From positions 496,001-560,000 of the forward strand of contig CAXXVQ010000009.1 in the NCBI GenBank assembly GCA_963662245.2: a DNA stretch of 64,000 nucleotides, in the 5' to 3' direction. The first letter of the stretch is position 1; every line of letters starts with the position of its first letter. The notes beneath the pieces were generated by a model, which was given only the letters and a program-made list of their open reading frames with translations, ran no database searches and was not told where the DNA came from. The translations under genes were made by a program, and so were the position numbers. Positions 1-12,400 of this stretch are shown piece by piece. This DNA comes from JAFGVL01 sp963662245. Lineage in GTDB: Bacteria > Bacteroidota > Bacteroidia > Bacteroidales > Paludibacteraceae.

Positions 1-1
1 T

Positions 2-469
2 AGACTTGACCCTGTCGGTCCAACTTATCCTTCAGGAACAGTTGTTACTATTACAGCTATCCCGGAGAGAGGATATAAATTCCAAAAATGGGGTGATGTT
101 TCAACTATTACACCTACTCGTCAAGTAACTATGACAATGGATCGTTCGGTTATTGCATATTTTGAAGAAAGCCCAGAAGGTGGTGCTGTTGGTGATCTTG
201 AGGCTTATTATCCAACTGCAATTACCTCAAACTCACTTGCAGCACATTGGTCTTCAGTGACGGGAGCAAGTTCATATGTCGTTACATTATATGATCAGGA
301 TGGAGCCGTTGTCGAATCCCAAACTGTAACAACTACAAACTATACATTTAATGTTGCAGATGCATCAGGTGTGTATTCTTATCGTGTTGTTGCAAATACA
401 GGTGATGCATCTGATAAATCAGGACCATATCTTTTACAAAATCCAACATTCACTTGTGGTCAAGAATAA
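2..469 (+). CDS. C-terminal part of a secreted InlB-repeat/FN3 protein (5' end outside window)
   Basis: The reading frame is open from base 2, so this is the last 155 residues of a longer protein; the first in-window ATG (131) lies inside a domain and is not the start. Residues encoded by about 2-170 look like a divergent InlB/Listeria-Bacteroides repeat (GTVVTITA, GYKFQKWGD, then a VTMTMD strand), followed by a fibronectin-III-like domain (WSSVTGASSYVVTLYD). The protein ends in FTCGQE. The 663-residue protein at 39699-41690 ends with the same two domains and with FKCGKE, and it also sits directly in front of a T9SS type B adhesin, so the two are positional paralogues. Only 30 bases separate the stop from the giant gene, implying one operon. 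Secretion and surface location are inferred from the paralogue's signal peptide. The role is unknown; it may be an accessory or ligand-binding component of the adhesin locus. Confidence 0.8.
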   Translation, partial: RLDPVGPTYPSGTVVTITAIPERGYKFQKWGDVSTITPTRQVTMTMDRSVIAYFEESPEGGAVGDLEAYYPTAITSNSLAAHWSSVTGASSYVVTLYDQDGAVVESQTVTTTNYTFNVADASGVYSYRVVANTGDASDKSGPYLLQNPTFTCGQE

Positions 470-499
470 ATATAAACCAAACTTGTAAAAATCAGAACT

Positions 500-3400
500 A
501 TGAAAAATATAAGATATAATAACAAAATAGGTTTCTTGACCATAAATAAAAACAAGTCTTTGTTGTCAATAATTGTGTTTTTATTGACAACTACAGCTGT
601 ATTTGCACAATGGGGGACAGTAAGAGATACCTGGCAAGGGAATTATGATATTAAAATGGTTGGATCTGTTGCATTACAACCTGCAATTGTTACATCTTCA
701 GATGGTAGCGCTTATGCTGTGGATAAGATTGCTACTCAAGATATGATTGACCAGAATGGTGCGGCGTTAAATAATGATTGGACTACAAATAAAGCTAATC
801 CTGCAGTTTCAATGAGCTTTCCGGAAAAGGCATACAATGGATTATCTGTGACAGATCTGGATTTAGCTAATTATGGAAAAGATGTTTGTTCCCAGACATC
901 TACATCTACAGCCTCAAATTATCCTTCTGTTACAAAAAATGTAGCTATGGTTTATGCTGACTGCGATGATGATTATACAACATTCCAATCTTCAGCAGCC
1001 TATGTTGATTATGGACAAAATATGGAATGTACCACAATCCAGGCTGCATATTTATACTGGGCTGGAAATTATGATACATATGACACAAAATATACTCTTC
1101 CATATCCAGGGCTTCCGTCTATGAAGAGTTATAACCCTGGAGGAACAACAAGCAGTAATATTGGAGGGGCTCAGGTTCCCAATTCAAACTCATATAAAAC
1201 TGTATTATTTAAACATCAGGATGATGCGTCATATACATCAATTACCGGAACCCCTATAGCAGGATCTGGAACTGAAAGATATGTGTGTGTGGCAGATGTA
1301 ACATCTGAAGTTCAAGGTAAAAAGGGTGGCTTGTTTTGGGTTGCCAATTTGCGCTCATCTTCTTCTAAGAATTCGGGAGGAGCTGCTTCAGGATGGGTTT
1401 TAATTGTTATTGCGACGCCACCAAATTGTCCTCCCCGTGTGATTAAATTATGGGACGGGATGGCTGAGGTTACTGCTGGAAATAAGAAAAATATAACTCT
1501 ATCATTAGCCGGAATGACTCCTGCAACAAGTAACTTTAAATCTTATCTAGGGATTGGATCTTTAGATGGAGAGAATATATGGAGTCAGATTTATGGTGAA
1601 ACTTCTACATCAAAGACAATCACTGGGATGCAACAGTCAGTAACTGTAAATACTCCGGCTGAATGTCTTGATGTTACGCCTGATAATGGTAGTGTAATAC
1701 ATTTGAATCCTTTTTACACAGATCAACCGGGTTATCCATATGCTTCTTCAGGAGTTCTCATAATTGATGAAGATAATAATAAAGCTACTTATGGAGATAT
1801 GTGTAATAATGGTCCTTGGTATATGGCTCAGGATGGTATTTCATCTTCAAGAATTACTACTTATTTAGATGATAATGGATTAAATGGTAACGAAACTGCT
1901 CGTATTCCATATAATAGAAATACATTAGGCCTTGATGTTCACCATATGAGGATGCCTACAGGTTGTATATTGTCCGGTACTCAAGATGTTACTATGACAT
2001 ATTATGCGGGTGAACAAGGAGGTACAATTCCGTTTCTATCATACATCGCAATTGAGACTTTGCAGCCAAATTTGTTGTTAACAAAGGTGAGTGATATTAC
2101 TCAAGCTGCAACCTCAACTGATATTACATACACATTGACGCTTCGAAATGTTGGTGGTCAAGCATCTTTAACTGGTGCCGATAACTATGTTATGGATACT
2201 TTGGACTTAGGAATAGATTATAATTCAGGTTATACTCCGCAGTGGATTGATAAAAATGGTGTTTCTCATAGTTTTGTAATGAATACAGATATGTGGTTAA
2301 CACAAACCAATGCTGGAACAGATGCGGAAGTTGAATATCTTAAGTTTAAAATACCCGCAGCTATTGCAGCATGTAATGCTGATGGATCAGCTAGTGACTC
2401 AATTCGTATTGTGTTTAAAGCAGAAGTTTTATCTATTTCACGAGAAGATATTTGGACTAAGGGATGTAAATCTGTCATACAAAATAAAGCGAATGTTTAT
2501 TATGTAAGTTCATCAGGAGATTCCTTTATTGCCGGAAGTAATACTGAAAATGGGTGTGGCGGAGCTGAAAATACTGCTGTAACAGTAGTTGATGATCAGT
2601 TATCTGCATTGTTAAATGGAATATTTAGCGTTGAAGCTGATTTGACATCCTTGGATCCAACTGCTATTCTTGTCAAAGATATTGTCACAGATTCATTAAG
2701 AAATGCCATCTGTAGAGCAAATGGATGGACTGAAGGAACTCATACTTCTGAGATTGATGCGATGCTTCCTGAATATACATTCTATGATGAAGTGTTTGAA
2801 GAGTTAACTGGTTCTGAGTATTTTTCAATAGATAAAATATATCAAACATATTATGCAATACGCGTAATTGAAGGCGGTGATTATGACTGTTCAGAAACTT
2901 ATACATTTACTTTTAAGGTAGCAAAAATACCTACAATGACTTTAGTGAAAGTAAATGATCCTCTATGTGCAGGTACTGAAACAGGTAAGATTACAGCAGA
3001 ATTGCGTGGTGGAGGAAGTGGCTTTGGTGTAAGATTAATCGATGACTCTGATGATAAAGTAATATGGAGTTCTCGCTCTGAAATGGGTGTGGTAGATCAA
3101 GATTACCTTATGGAAAATATTCCTTCTGGAAGTTATACCGCAGTGCTTGATGTTTTAGGAGAAATTATTGATAGTGTTCAAATTACTCTTACAGATCCAA
3201 CTCCATTGTTAATGTCATTGACTCCTTCTACAGACATTACGGTTATTAACGATAGTGTTGGTAATATTTGTAGAAATACTGCATTTAAATTAACACAAGA
3301 TGTTGGAGCCTTAACTGGTTTAGATTATGTATGGAAATCATCTCCAGATAGCATTACATGGACTACTTTAGCGGAAACTTCAAATGAATTAGATGTTAGC

Positions 3401-6400
3401 TCTGGTATTACTGATACTATATATTATTGGGCTTATGCATGTAATACTATCTGTAGTGTAAAAGATGTATATACAGTTCTTCCAACTCAGTCATTAACTT
3501 TCCCTAATTTGACTGATACAATTTGTTCTGGAGATGGATTTGCAATGACTCCTTATGATAGCATTGTGGCTCCTGCAATGACTCCAACTACACTGACTTA
3601 TTCTTGGAGTGCTCCTGTATTTGCTGGTGTAACTGGATTAGCTGCTGGAACAGATGAAGCCGATGTGAGTGCTACATCATTAGTTAATTCTAATTCAACA
3701 GCTGTTGATGTGGTTTATATTGTAACTCCAACTGTTGATGGTTGTGAGGGTGCAAGTTTTAATGTGACAGTTACTGTTAATCCAAAACCTGTTATCAATA
3801 ATTTATTGGATACCATTTGTAGTGGAACAGAATTTATTGTGAAACCAGTTAATGTAACTGACGGAACTGTTCCTTCAGGAACTACCTATACTTGGACTGC
3901 ACCTTCTTATGCAGGAATAACCGGAACTACTGCCGGTACTGCTGTAGATTCAATTAGCGATACTTTAACGAACACAACAACTTCAGCTATTGATGTTGTT
4001 TATACAGTAACACCAAAAACAGGAGACTGCTCAGGAACTCCATTTACCGTAACGGTAAAAGTTAATCCATTACCAACTGCAACAATAAGTAATACGGCTG
4101 GTGATTCAATTTGTTCCGAAGATACTTATGCATTAACCGCAACAGCAACTGCCGGAACAGTAGAATGGTTTTCTGATGGTTTAGGGTCATTTACGAATGG
4201 CACAAGCGCTAATGCAACATATAATTCAGTTGCTGGAGATGCAGATACAACGGTAGTTCTTACTATGGTTGTAACTAGCAATACAACTTTAGCTTGTGGA
4301 ACTGATACTGCTAGATATAACTTGTATGTGCGCCCTGCCTTTGATGCCGGAGCAATTACTGCAGGAACTGATTCTGTTTGTTCAGGATCAACAACGGCTA
4401 TAATAATAGGAAATACTCAAGCTGCAATTGGAGGTGATAGTGTAATTACATATGAATGGTACAAAGATGGTGTAGCTATTGCAGGTAGTAATGCTGCCAC
4501 ATATACAATTCCTAATGCCGATAAAGTAAATGCAGGTACAAGTAATTCTGTGATTACTTATACTCGTAAAGCGAAAGATGGTACATGTAATACTACTTAT
4601 ACATTATCCGCTAATGATTATAAATTAACAGTTTATCCTGCCTTCGATGAAGGAGCAATTGCCACTACGGGTGAAACTTTGTGTGTAGGTGGAACTCCTA
4701 CCGTAATAGGAAGTACAACAGCCGCAAGTGGTGGTGACGGAACAATTACTTACGAATGGTATAAAGATGGCGTAGCAATTGCAAGTACTAACACTGCAAC
4801 TTATACTCCACCTACTGCAGATGCATCTGTAGCAAATACAACTCATACTTATACTCGTAAAGCCAAAGATGGCTCGTGTGCTAGTCTAACAACAAGTACA
4901 GGTTCTTGGGTGTTAACAATTCGTCCGGCCTTTGATGCTGGAACAATTACAGCCGGAGCTGATTCTGTTTGTACAGGATCAACTACAGCTATAGTAATAG
5001 GAAGTACAACAGCTGCAAGTGGTGGTGATAACTCAATCACATATGAATGGTACAAAGATGGTGTAGCTATTGCAAGTAGTGATGCTGCAACTTATACAAT
5101 TCCGAATGCAGATAAAGTAAATGCCACAACAAGTAATTCCGTAATTACTTATACTCGTAAAGCCAAAGATGGTGCATGTAATACAAGCTTTACACAGTCA
5201 GATAGTGTTTATGTGTTAACCGTGTATCCAGCCTTTAATAAAGGTGCCATAGCAACTACGGGCGAAACTTTGTGTGTAGGTGGAACTCCTACCGTAATAG
5301 GAAGTACAACAGCTGCAAGTGGTGGTGACGGAACAATTACTTACGAATGGTATAAAGATGGCGTAGCAATTGCAAGTACTAACACTGCAACTTACACTCC
5401 ACCTACCGCAGATGCATTAACTGCAGATACAAGTTATACATATACTCGTAAAGCAAAAGATGGTACATGTGCTAGTTTAACCGCAAGCACAGGTTCATGG
5501 GTGTTAACGATCCGTCCGGCATTTGATGCAGGAACAATTACTGCTGATTCTAATTTTGTATGTTCAGGTACAACAACAGCAATTACAATTGGAAGTGATG
5601 AAGCTGCTACAGGCGGTGATGCTACAATCGCATATGAATGGTATAAAGATGGAGCAGCTATTACAAGTAGTAATGCTGCCACATATACAATACCTAATGC
5701 CGATAAAGTAAATGCAGGTACAACTAACTTAGAGATTGAATATACTCGTAAAGCCAAAGATGGTGCATGTAATACAAGCTTTACATTATCAGATAGCGTT
5801 TATGTATTAACAGTGTATCCTGCTTTTGATGCAGGAGAAATAGATGCTACAGGAGAAACATTATGTCCTGGAGCTACTCCATCGAGAATAAGTAATACAA
5901 CATTAGCAACAGGTGGAGATGGAAATATTACTTACGAATGGTATAAAGATGGTGTAGCTATCGCAAATAGTGATTCAGTTAGCTTTACTCCGTCAACTTT
6001 AGATATAGTAAATGCAGGAAGTTCCTCAATCACAATTACATATACAAGAAAAGCGAAAGATGCGACTTGTAATTCCTCATTTACATTATCTACAAATTCG
6101 TGGGTAATTACTGTTAATCCGATTCCAACAATCACAGATGTGACACTTGACACAATATGTGGTACTGGAACTGTGAATTTGGGTGCTACAGCAAGTGCCG
6201 GAACAGTAAATTGGTACAGTGCTTCTACTGGAGGAACTAGTATTCAATCAGGCACAACTTATAGCCAAAGTGTAACTGCAACAACTACATATTATGTAGA
6301 TGCAACCGCTAATGGTTGTACTACAGCATCAAGAACTGCTGTTGAAGGTGTTGTAAATGCCTTGCCTTCAATTTTACCAACTACTTTTGATGTTTGTGAA

Positions 6401-9400
6401 GGTTTGACAATTAATTTAGATTCAGTTTCTGGAGTTGGAGATGCAACTAAGCCATGGGATTCTCAAACTTTATCAGTTGCCACAATAACTGCCGGTGGTC
6501 AAGTTTCTGGTGTTGCTCAAGGAACAAGTCTAATTACATATACAGATAATAATGGATGTACTGATACAGTAACAGTAACTGTTAACACTTGTACAGCATT
6601 AACTTTAGACCAGTCAACAACTGGCTCTACATGTCAAGGTGATACAATTACATATACAATAAATCTTGTAAATCCTTCTGCGGTATCTTCTACAGGAATT
6701 AAAGTTTCTGATGTATTACCGGCATCTGTTACATATGTTTCATCAACTCCGACTCAAGGGACATATAGTGCAGGAGTATGGGATGTTGGAACAATTTTAT
6801 CGACAGAGTCAGTTAAATTGACAATTAAAACAATTGCAACAACGGCTGGTGCATCAATCTTAAATGAATCATATGTATCTGAGGAGAATGGAAATACCTA
6901 CTCAGCTTATACAGATGTAGACCCATCAATGAGTGATTCTACTGTTGTTGAGATATATGCTTTACCGGTATCGTTAGATTTAACAGGAAGTACAGTTTGT
7001 TATGGAGTAACAGATAGTATTACTTCAAGTACCTCAGAACTTGGTGTGAATTATCAATTATACGATAATACAGGAACTGCAAAAGGTGGTGTTGTAGCAG
7101 GAACTGGTAGTGCCTTAAAATGGACATCAGTTGGCAATGGAACTGGTTACTATGTAATAGGAACCAATGCAACTACAACATGTGTTTCAACAAGTGATTC
7201 CGTAGATGTTGTTATCAATGCCTTACCAGTAAGCTTAGATTTAACAGGAAGTGTAGTTTGTGCTGGCGTCACAGATAGTATTACTTCAAGTACTTCAGAA
7301 CTTGGTGTAAATTATCAATTATATGACAATACAGGAACTGCAAAAGGTAGTTTGGTTGCCGGAACAGGTGCTGCTTTAAAATGGACATCAGTTGGTAATG
7401 GAACTGGTTACTATGTGATCGGAACCAATGCAACTACAACATGTGTTTCAACAAGTGATTCAGTAGATGTTGTTATCAATGCCTTACCAGTAAGCTTAGA
7501 TTTAACAGGAAGTGTAGTGTGTTCTGGTATAACAGATAGTATCACTTCAAGCACTTCAGAGTTAGGAGTAAATTATCAATTATATGACAATACAGGAGCC
7601 GCAAAAGGAAGTGTGGTTGCCGGAACAGGAAGCGCTTTGAAATGGACATCTGTTAGCAACGGAACTGGTTACTATGTAATCGGAACCAATGCAACTACAA
7701 CATGTGTTTCAACCAGTGATTCTGTAGATGTTGTAATTAACACCTTACCAACGCCTTTAATCTTAACTGGTAGTGAGGTTTGTTCTGGAGTAACAGACAG
7801 TATCACTTCAAGTACTTCAGAGCTTGGTGTAAATTATCAATTATATGACAATACAGGCACTGCAAAAGGTACTGTGTTTGCCGGAACAGGTGCTGCTTTG
7901 AAATGGTCTTCTGTTGGAGCAGGATCAGCTTACTATGTAATAGGTACCAATGCAACTACAACATGTGTTTCAACAAGTGATTCCGTAGATGTTGTAATTA
8001 ATGCATTGCCTACCTCGTTAAACTTAACCGGAAGCAGTGTTTGTTCGACATTAGCAGATAGCATTATTTCAGATGGCTCACAAATTGGTGTGAACTATCA
8101 ATTATATGACAATACAGGAACTGCAAAAGATACAGTAGTTGTGGGAACAGGTATTGGATTAACATGGAAATCTATAGGAGATAATACAGCTTACTATGTA
8201 ATTGGAACAGATACAGCAACAGGTTGCGTTTCTACTAGTGATTCTGTAGATATTACTGTTTACACCGGTATTACGGCAACTGTTGGTCATAATGATGTGA
8301 CTACTGTTAACGGAACTGATGGCTCATTAACTATTTCTTCTCTTACTGGTGGTTCTGGTGGAGGAGTTGAGTATAGAATAGATACTGTAACAGGGGCAAC
8401 TATTAGGAATTATAATGCTAGCTTAACAAATCTTCCTTCAGGAACTTATAAAGTATTTGCTCGTAATACAGATCAAACTTGTGATTATTTATTAGGTACT
8501 GAAACTATTAATGAGCCTGGATCAATCAAAGGAAGTATTACGACAGATTCTATTAAATGTTATGGCGATAGCACAGCAACCATTTCTATTGATAGTGTAA
8601 CTGGAGGAAATACACCTCATCAATTCTATTATAAGTTGAATAAATGGGATACGACCTCTAATGCATATGTCTTGCTTACGGATTATGACACAACTCCTGC
8701 AGACTCAACATATAAGTTTGAGAATTTGCCTGCTGGTATTTACCAAGTAGTTGCTAAGGATGATAATGCATCTCCAAATATTGCAGAGATTAAGAGCGGT
8801 ATTGTTATCTATCAGCCAGATAGTTTGGTGGCAACAATAAGTAAGTCTCGTAACTTAACATGTTTCGCATCAACAAATGGATCAGCAGAGGTTGCTGTAA
8901 CAGGAGGAACGGAAGCATATTCTTACTTATGGAATGATGCCTCAGCTCAAATAGATTCAGTAGCAACTGGTTTATTAGCCGGAGATTATGTGGTAACAGT
9001 AACAGACATCTATGGCTGTACAGATACAGCAAAAGTAACCATTACTCGTCCAGATAGCTTGAATGCAACTATCGGCTCATTTGCAAATATTTCATGTAAA
9101 GGAGATTCTACAGGAACAGCAACAGTCGTAGTCTCAGGTGGAAGTGTCGCATCTAACTATCAATTTGAATGGAATAGTAACCCAGTACAGACTGACTCAA
9201 TAGCAATAGGTTTACCAGCCGGAGCATATATTGTAACCGTAACTGATGATAGTTTGTGTACCGATACGGCAATGGTAACAATTGCAGAACCTACTAAGTT
9301 ACTAGCAAGTGTAACAAGTCAGACTAATGTGAAATGTCATGGAGCTTCAACAGGTTCAGTAGATGTGAGTGTCACAGGCGGAACACCATCAGTACTTAGT

Positions 9401-12400
9401 GGATATTCATACTTATGGGATAATGGACAAACGGTAGAAGATGCAACCGGATTAAAAGTAGGTACATATATACTAACCGTAACGGATAGTTTATCATGTA
9501 CAGATACAACTCAAGTAATAATAACAGAGCCAGACACTTTAACTGTTGATATTGTTGCGATACAAAATGTAGATTGTAATGGAGCCAGTACAGGCTCTAT
9601 CAGAGCCGTAGCTACTGGAGGTTCAGGATCTAATTCATATTCATGGAATAGTACTCCAACTCAAACGGATTCTTTAGCAACAGCTTTGCCAGCAGGAATC
9701 TATACAGTATCAGTCACAGATGCTAATTTATGTACAGCAACAGCAACTGATACGATAAAAGAGCCAACTCAACCAGTATTTACAGCAGTAAGAAGTGAAC
9801 AATACTGTTATGGAGAATTAGGATTAATTACATTAAGTTCAGTTAGTGGAGGAACCGTAGGAACAGGATATCAATACAGCATAGCAGGAGATAGTTTATC
9901 TTTAACAAGCTTTGTAGCAGGAGATGCTATTTCTAATCTAGTAGATAGTACCTACACTGTTCATGTGGCTGATGGCAATGGCTGTTATGCAACCGATACT
10001 ACAATCACAATAGAAGTTCCAGATCCAATCTCAGCTACCTTAGCAAAAGTTGACATCACGGTAGTGGGCAATACAGATGGAGCAATTACTTATACGAACT
10101 TAGTAGGAGGAGATTCTATTAATGTAGTAGAGTTCTCTGTTGATGGCGGGCTTACTTATGGAGATTCAGCAACAATTTTGACAGGCTTATCAGCTAATAC
10201 CTATACAGTTTATGCACGAAATGCAACTCGCAGTTGTAAGTTTAATTTAGGTCAGATAACTATTACAGCTCCAGGTTCTATAAAAGGAAGTATTCGAACA
10301 GATTCTATTAAATGTTATGGAGCTGCAACAGCAACTATTTATGTAGATAGCATAACTGGAGGAAATACACCTCATGAGTTCTATTACCAATTGAATAAAT
10401 TTGATGCAGGTTTAGGTGCATATGGTCTATATATTGATTATGCTGTTTCTTCATCAGACTCAACTTATAAATTTAGTGGTTTGCCGGCAGGTACTTATCA
10501 GGTAGTTGCTAAGGATAAGAATACTCTAACTCCAAATGAAGCTGAAGTTAAGAGCGGTATAGTTATCTCTCAACCTGATAGTTTGGTAGCAATAATAAGT
10601 AGTCATGCTAACTTAACATGTTGGGCTTCTGCTAATGGTAAGGCAACAGTAAGTGTGCAAGGTGGAACTAAGGTAGGTGATTATAACTACTCATGGAACT
10701 CTATTCCGGCACAGACTGTAGCTTCAGTGACTGGTTTATTGGCTGGAGATTATGTAGTGACTGTAACGGATGCTAACTTATGTGTAGATACTGCTATGGT
10801 TACAATTACTCGTCCAGATAGCTTGAATGCAACTATCGGTTCATTTGCAAATGTTTCATGTAAAGGAGATTCTACAGGAACTGCAACAGTAGTAGTCTCA
10901 GGCGGAAGTGTCGCATCTAACTATCAATTTGCATGGAATAGTACCCCAGCTCAAACAGATTCTATCGCAGTAGGCTTACCAGCTGGAGCATATATTGTAA
11001 CAGTAACAGATGATAGTTTGTGTACCGATACGGCAATGGTAACAATTGCAGAACCAACTAAGTTACTAGCAAGTGTAACAAGTCAGACTAATGTGAAATG
11101 TCATGGAGCTTCAACAGGTTCAGTAGATGTGAGCGTCACAGGCGGAACACCTTCAGTACTTAGTGGATATTCATACTTATGGGATAACGGACAAACAGTT
11201 GAAGATGCAACCGGATTAAAAGTTGGTACATATATACTAACCGTAACTGATAGCTTATCGTGTACTGATACAACTAAGGTTGTAATAACAGAGCCTGATA
11301 CAATTACAGTTGATAGTATTACAGTAACTAATGTTCTATGTAATGGTGGTAATACTGGTAGTGTTGAAGTATTTGCAAAAGGTGGAACAGGAACTCTACA
11401 TTATTTATGGGATGATGCTAGTGCACAATCAGTCGCTAAAGCAACTGTTCTTCCTGCAAGAAAATATACAGTAACAATAACTGATGATAATTCATGTTCA
11501 GTTACTGCTAGCGATACTGTTAAGGAGCCAACGCTATTAGTTAGAACAGTTACCCCAGCAGCTCCAATTTGTTCTACAGGAACAAGTAAGATTGACTTAT
11601 CAGTAAGTGGTGGAACTGCGTATGCAAGCGGTGAGTATCAATATAAATATGGAACAGGTAGTTGGACTTCATTTGCTGATGGAGATTCTATTACAGGATT
11701 AACTCATGGTAGTTATACTGTAAGCATTTTGGATGCTAACAACTGTACCGTTTCTGATACGACTGTTGATGTAGAGATTTATACACCGCCAACACTTGTA
11801 CATACATCAGGTTCTGATGATCAGTTACTATGTGCTACTGGTAGAATGGTAGAAAGCATTGTGTATACTTATGGTGGTGGCGCTACGGGTGTTGATGTTC
11901 AAGATTTACCTGCAGGATTGAGTAAAGCGATTGATCCGGTAGCTAAAACAGTTACAATCTCGGGTACATTAGATAGTGTTATTACATCATACAACTATAC
12001 TGTTGTTACTACAGGAGCTACTAGCCCATGTGGAAATGTGGAATTGTATGGAAAAGTAAAAGTCGTTGCAACGCCTTATATCTCTGGAGTTGTTAATGCC
12101 GATCATTGTGGTGATGCCGCATTATTACTTCAGGCAACAGCCTCTGATGGTACAATTTCTTGGTACGAAACTGCAACCGGAGGTACAGCTATAGCTACAG
12201 GAACTACATATTCAACACCAGTGTTGTCAGCAACTAAAACATATTATGTAGATGCAACTGCTGGAACATGTACTTCGGTAACTCGTGAGGCAGTTGTGGC
12301 TAGAATTGATACTATGCCAACTTTACAAGTAAATCCGGTGAGTTTAAGTCAAGACCTTTGTTTAGTAAATAGTACAGTAGTGTTGAATGATGTAGCTTAT

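Noticed and set aside
5434..5757. Long minus-strand open frames within the adhesin repeats (for example 5434-5757, 4625-4846)
   Set aside because: They are antisense shadows of the repetitive codons of the giant gene, with no start context or family resemblance.
4337..11785. CRISPR-like or transposon-derived repeats
   Set aside because: The repeats are long, in frame and encode domain units of a secreted protein; there are no spacers and no transposase.
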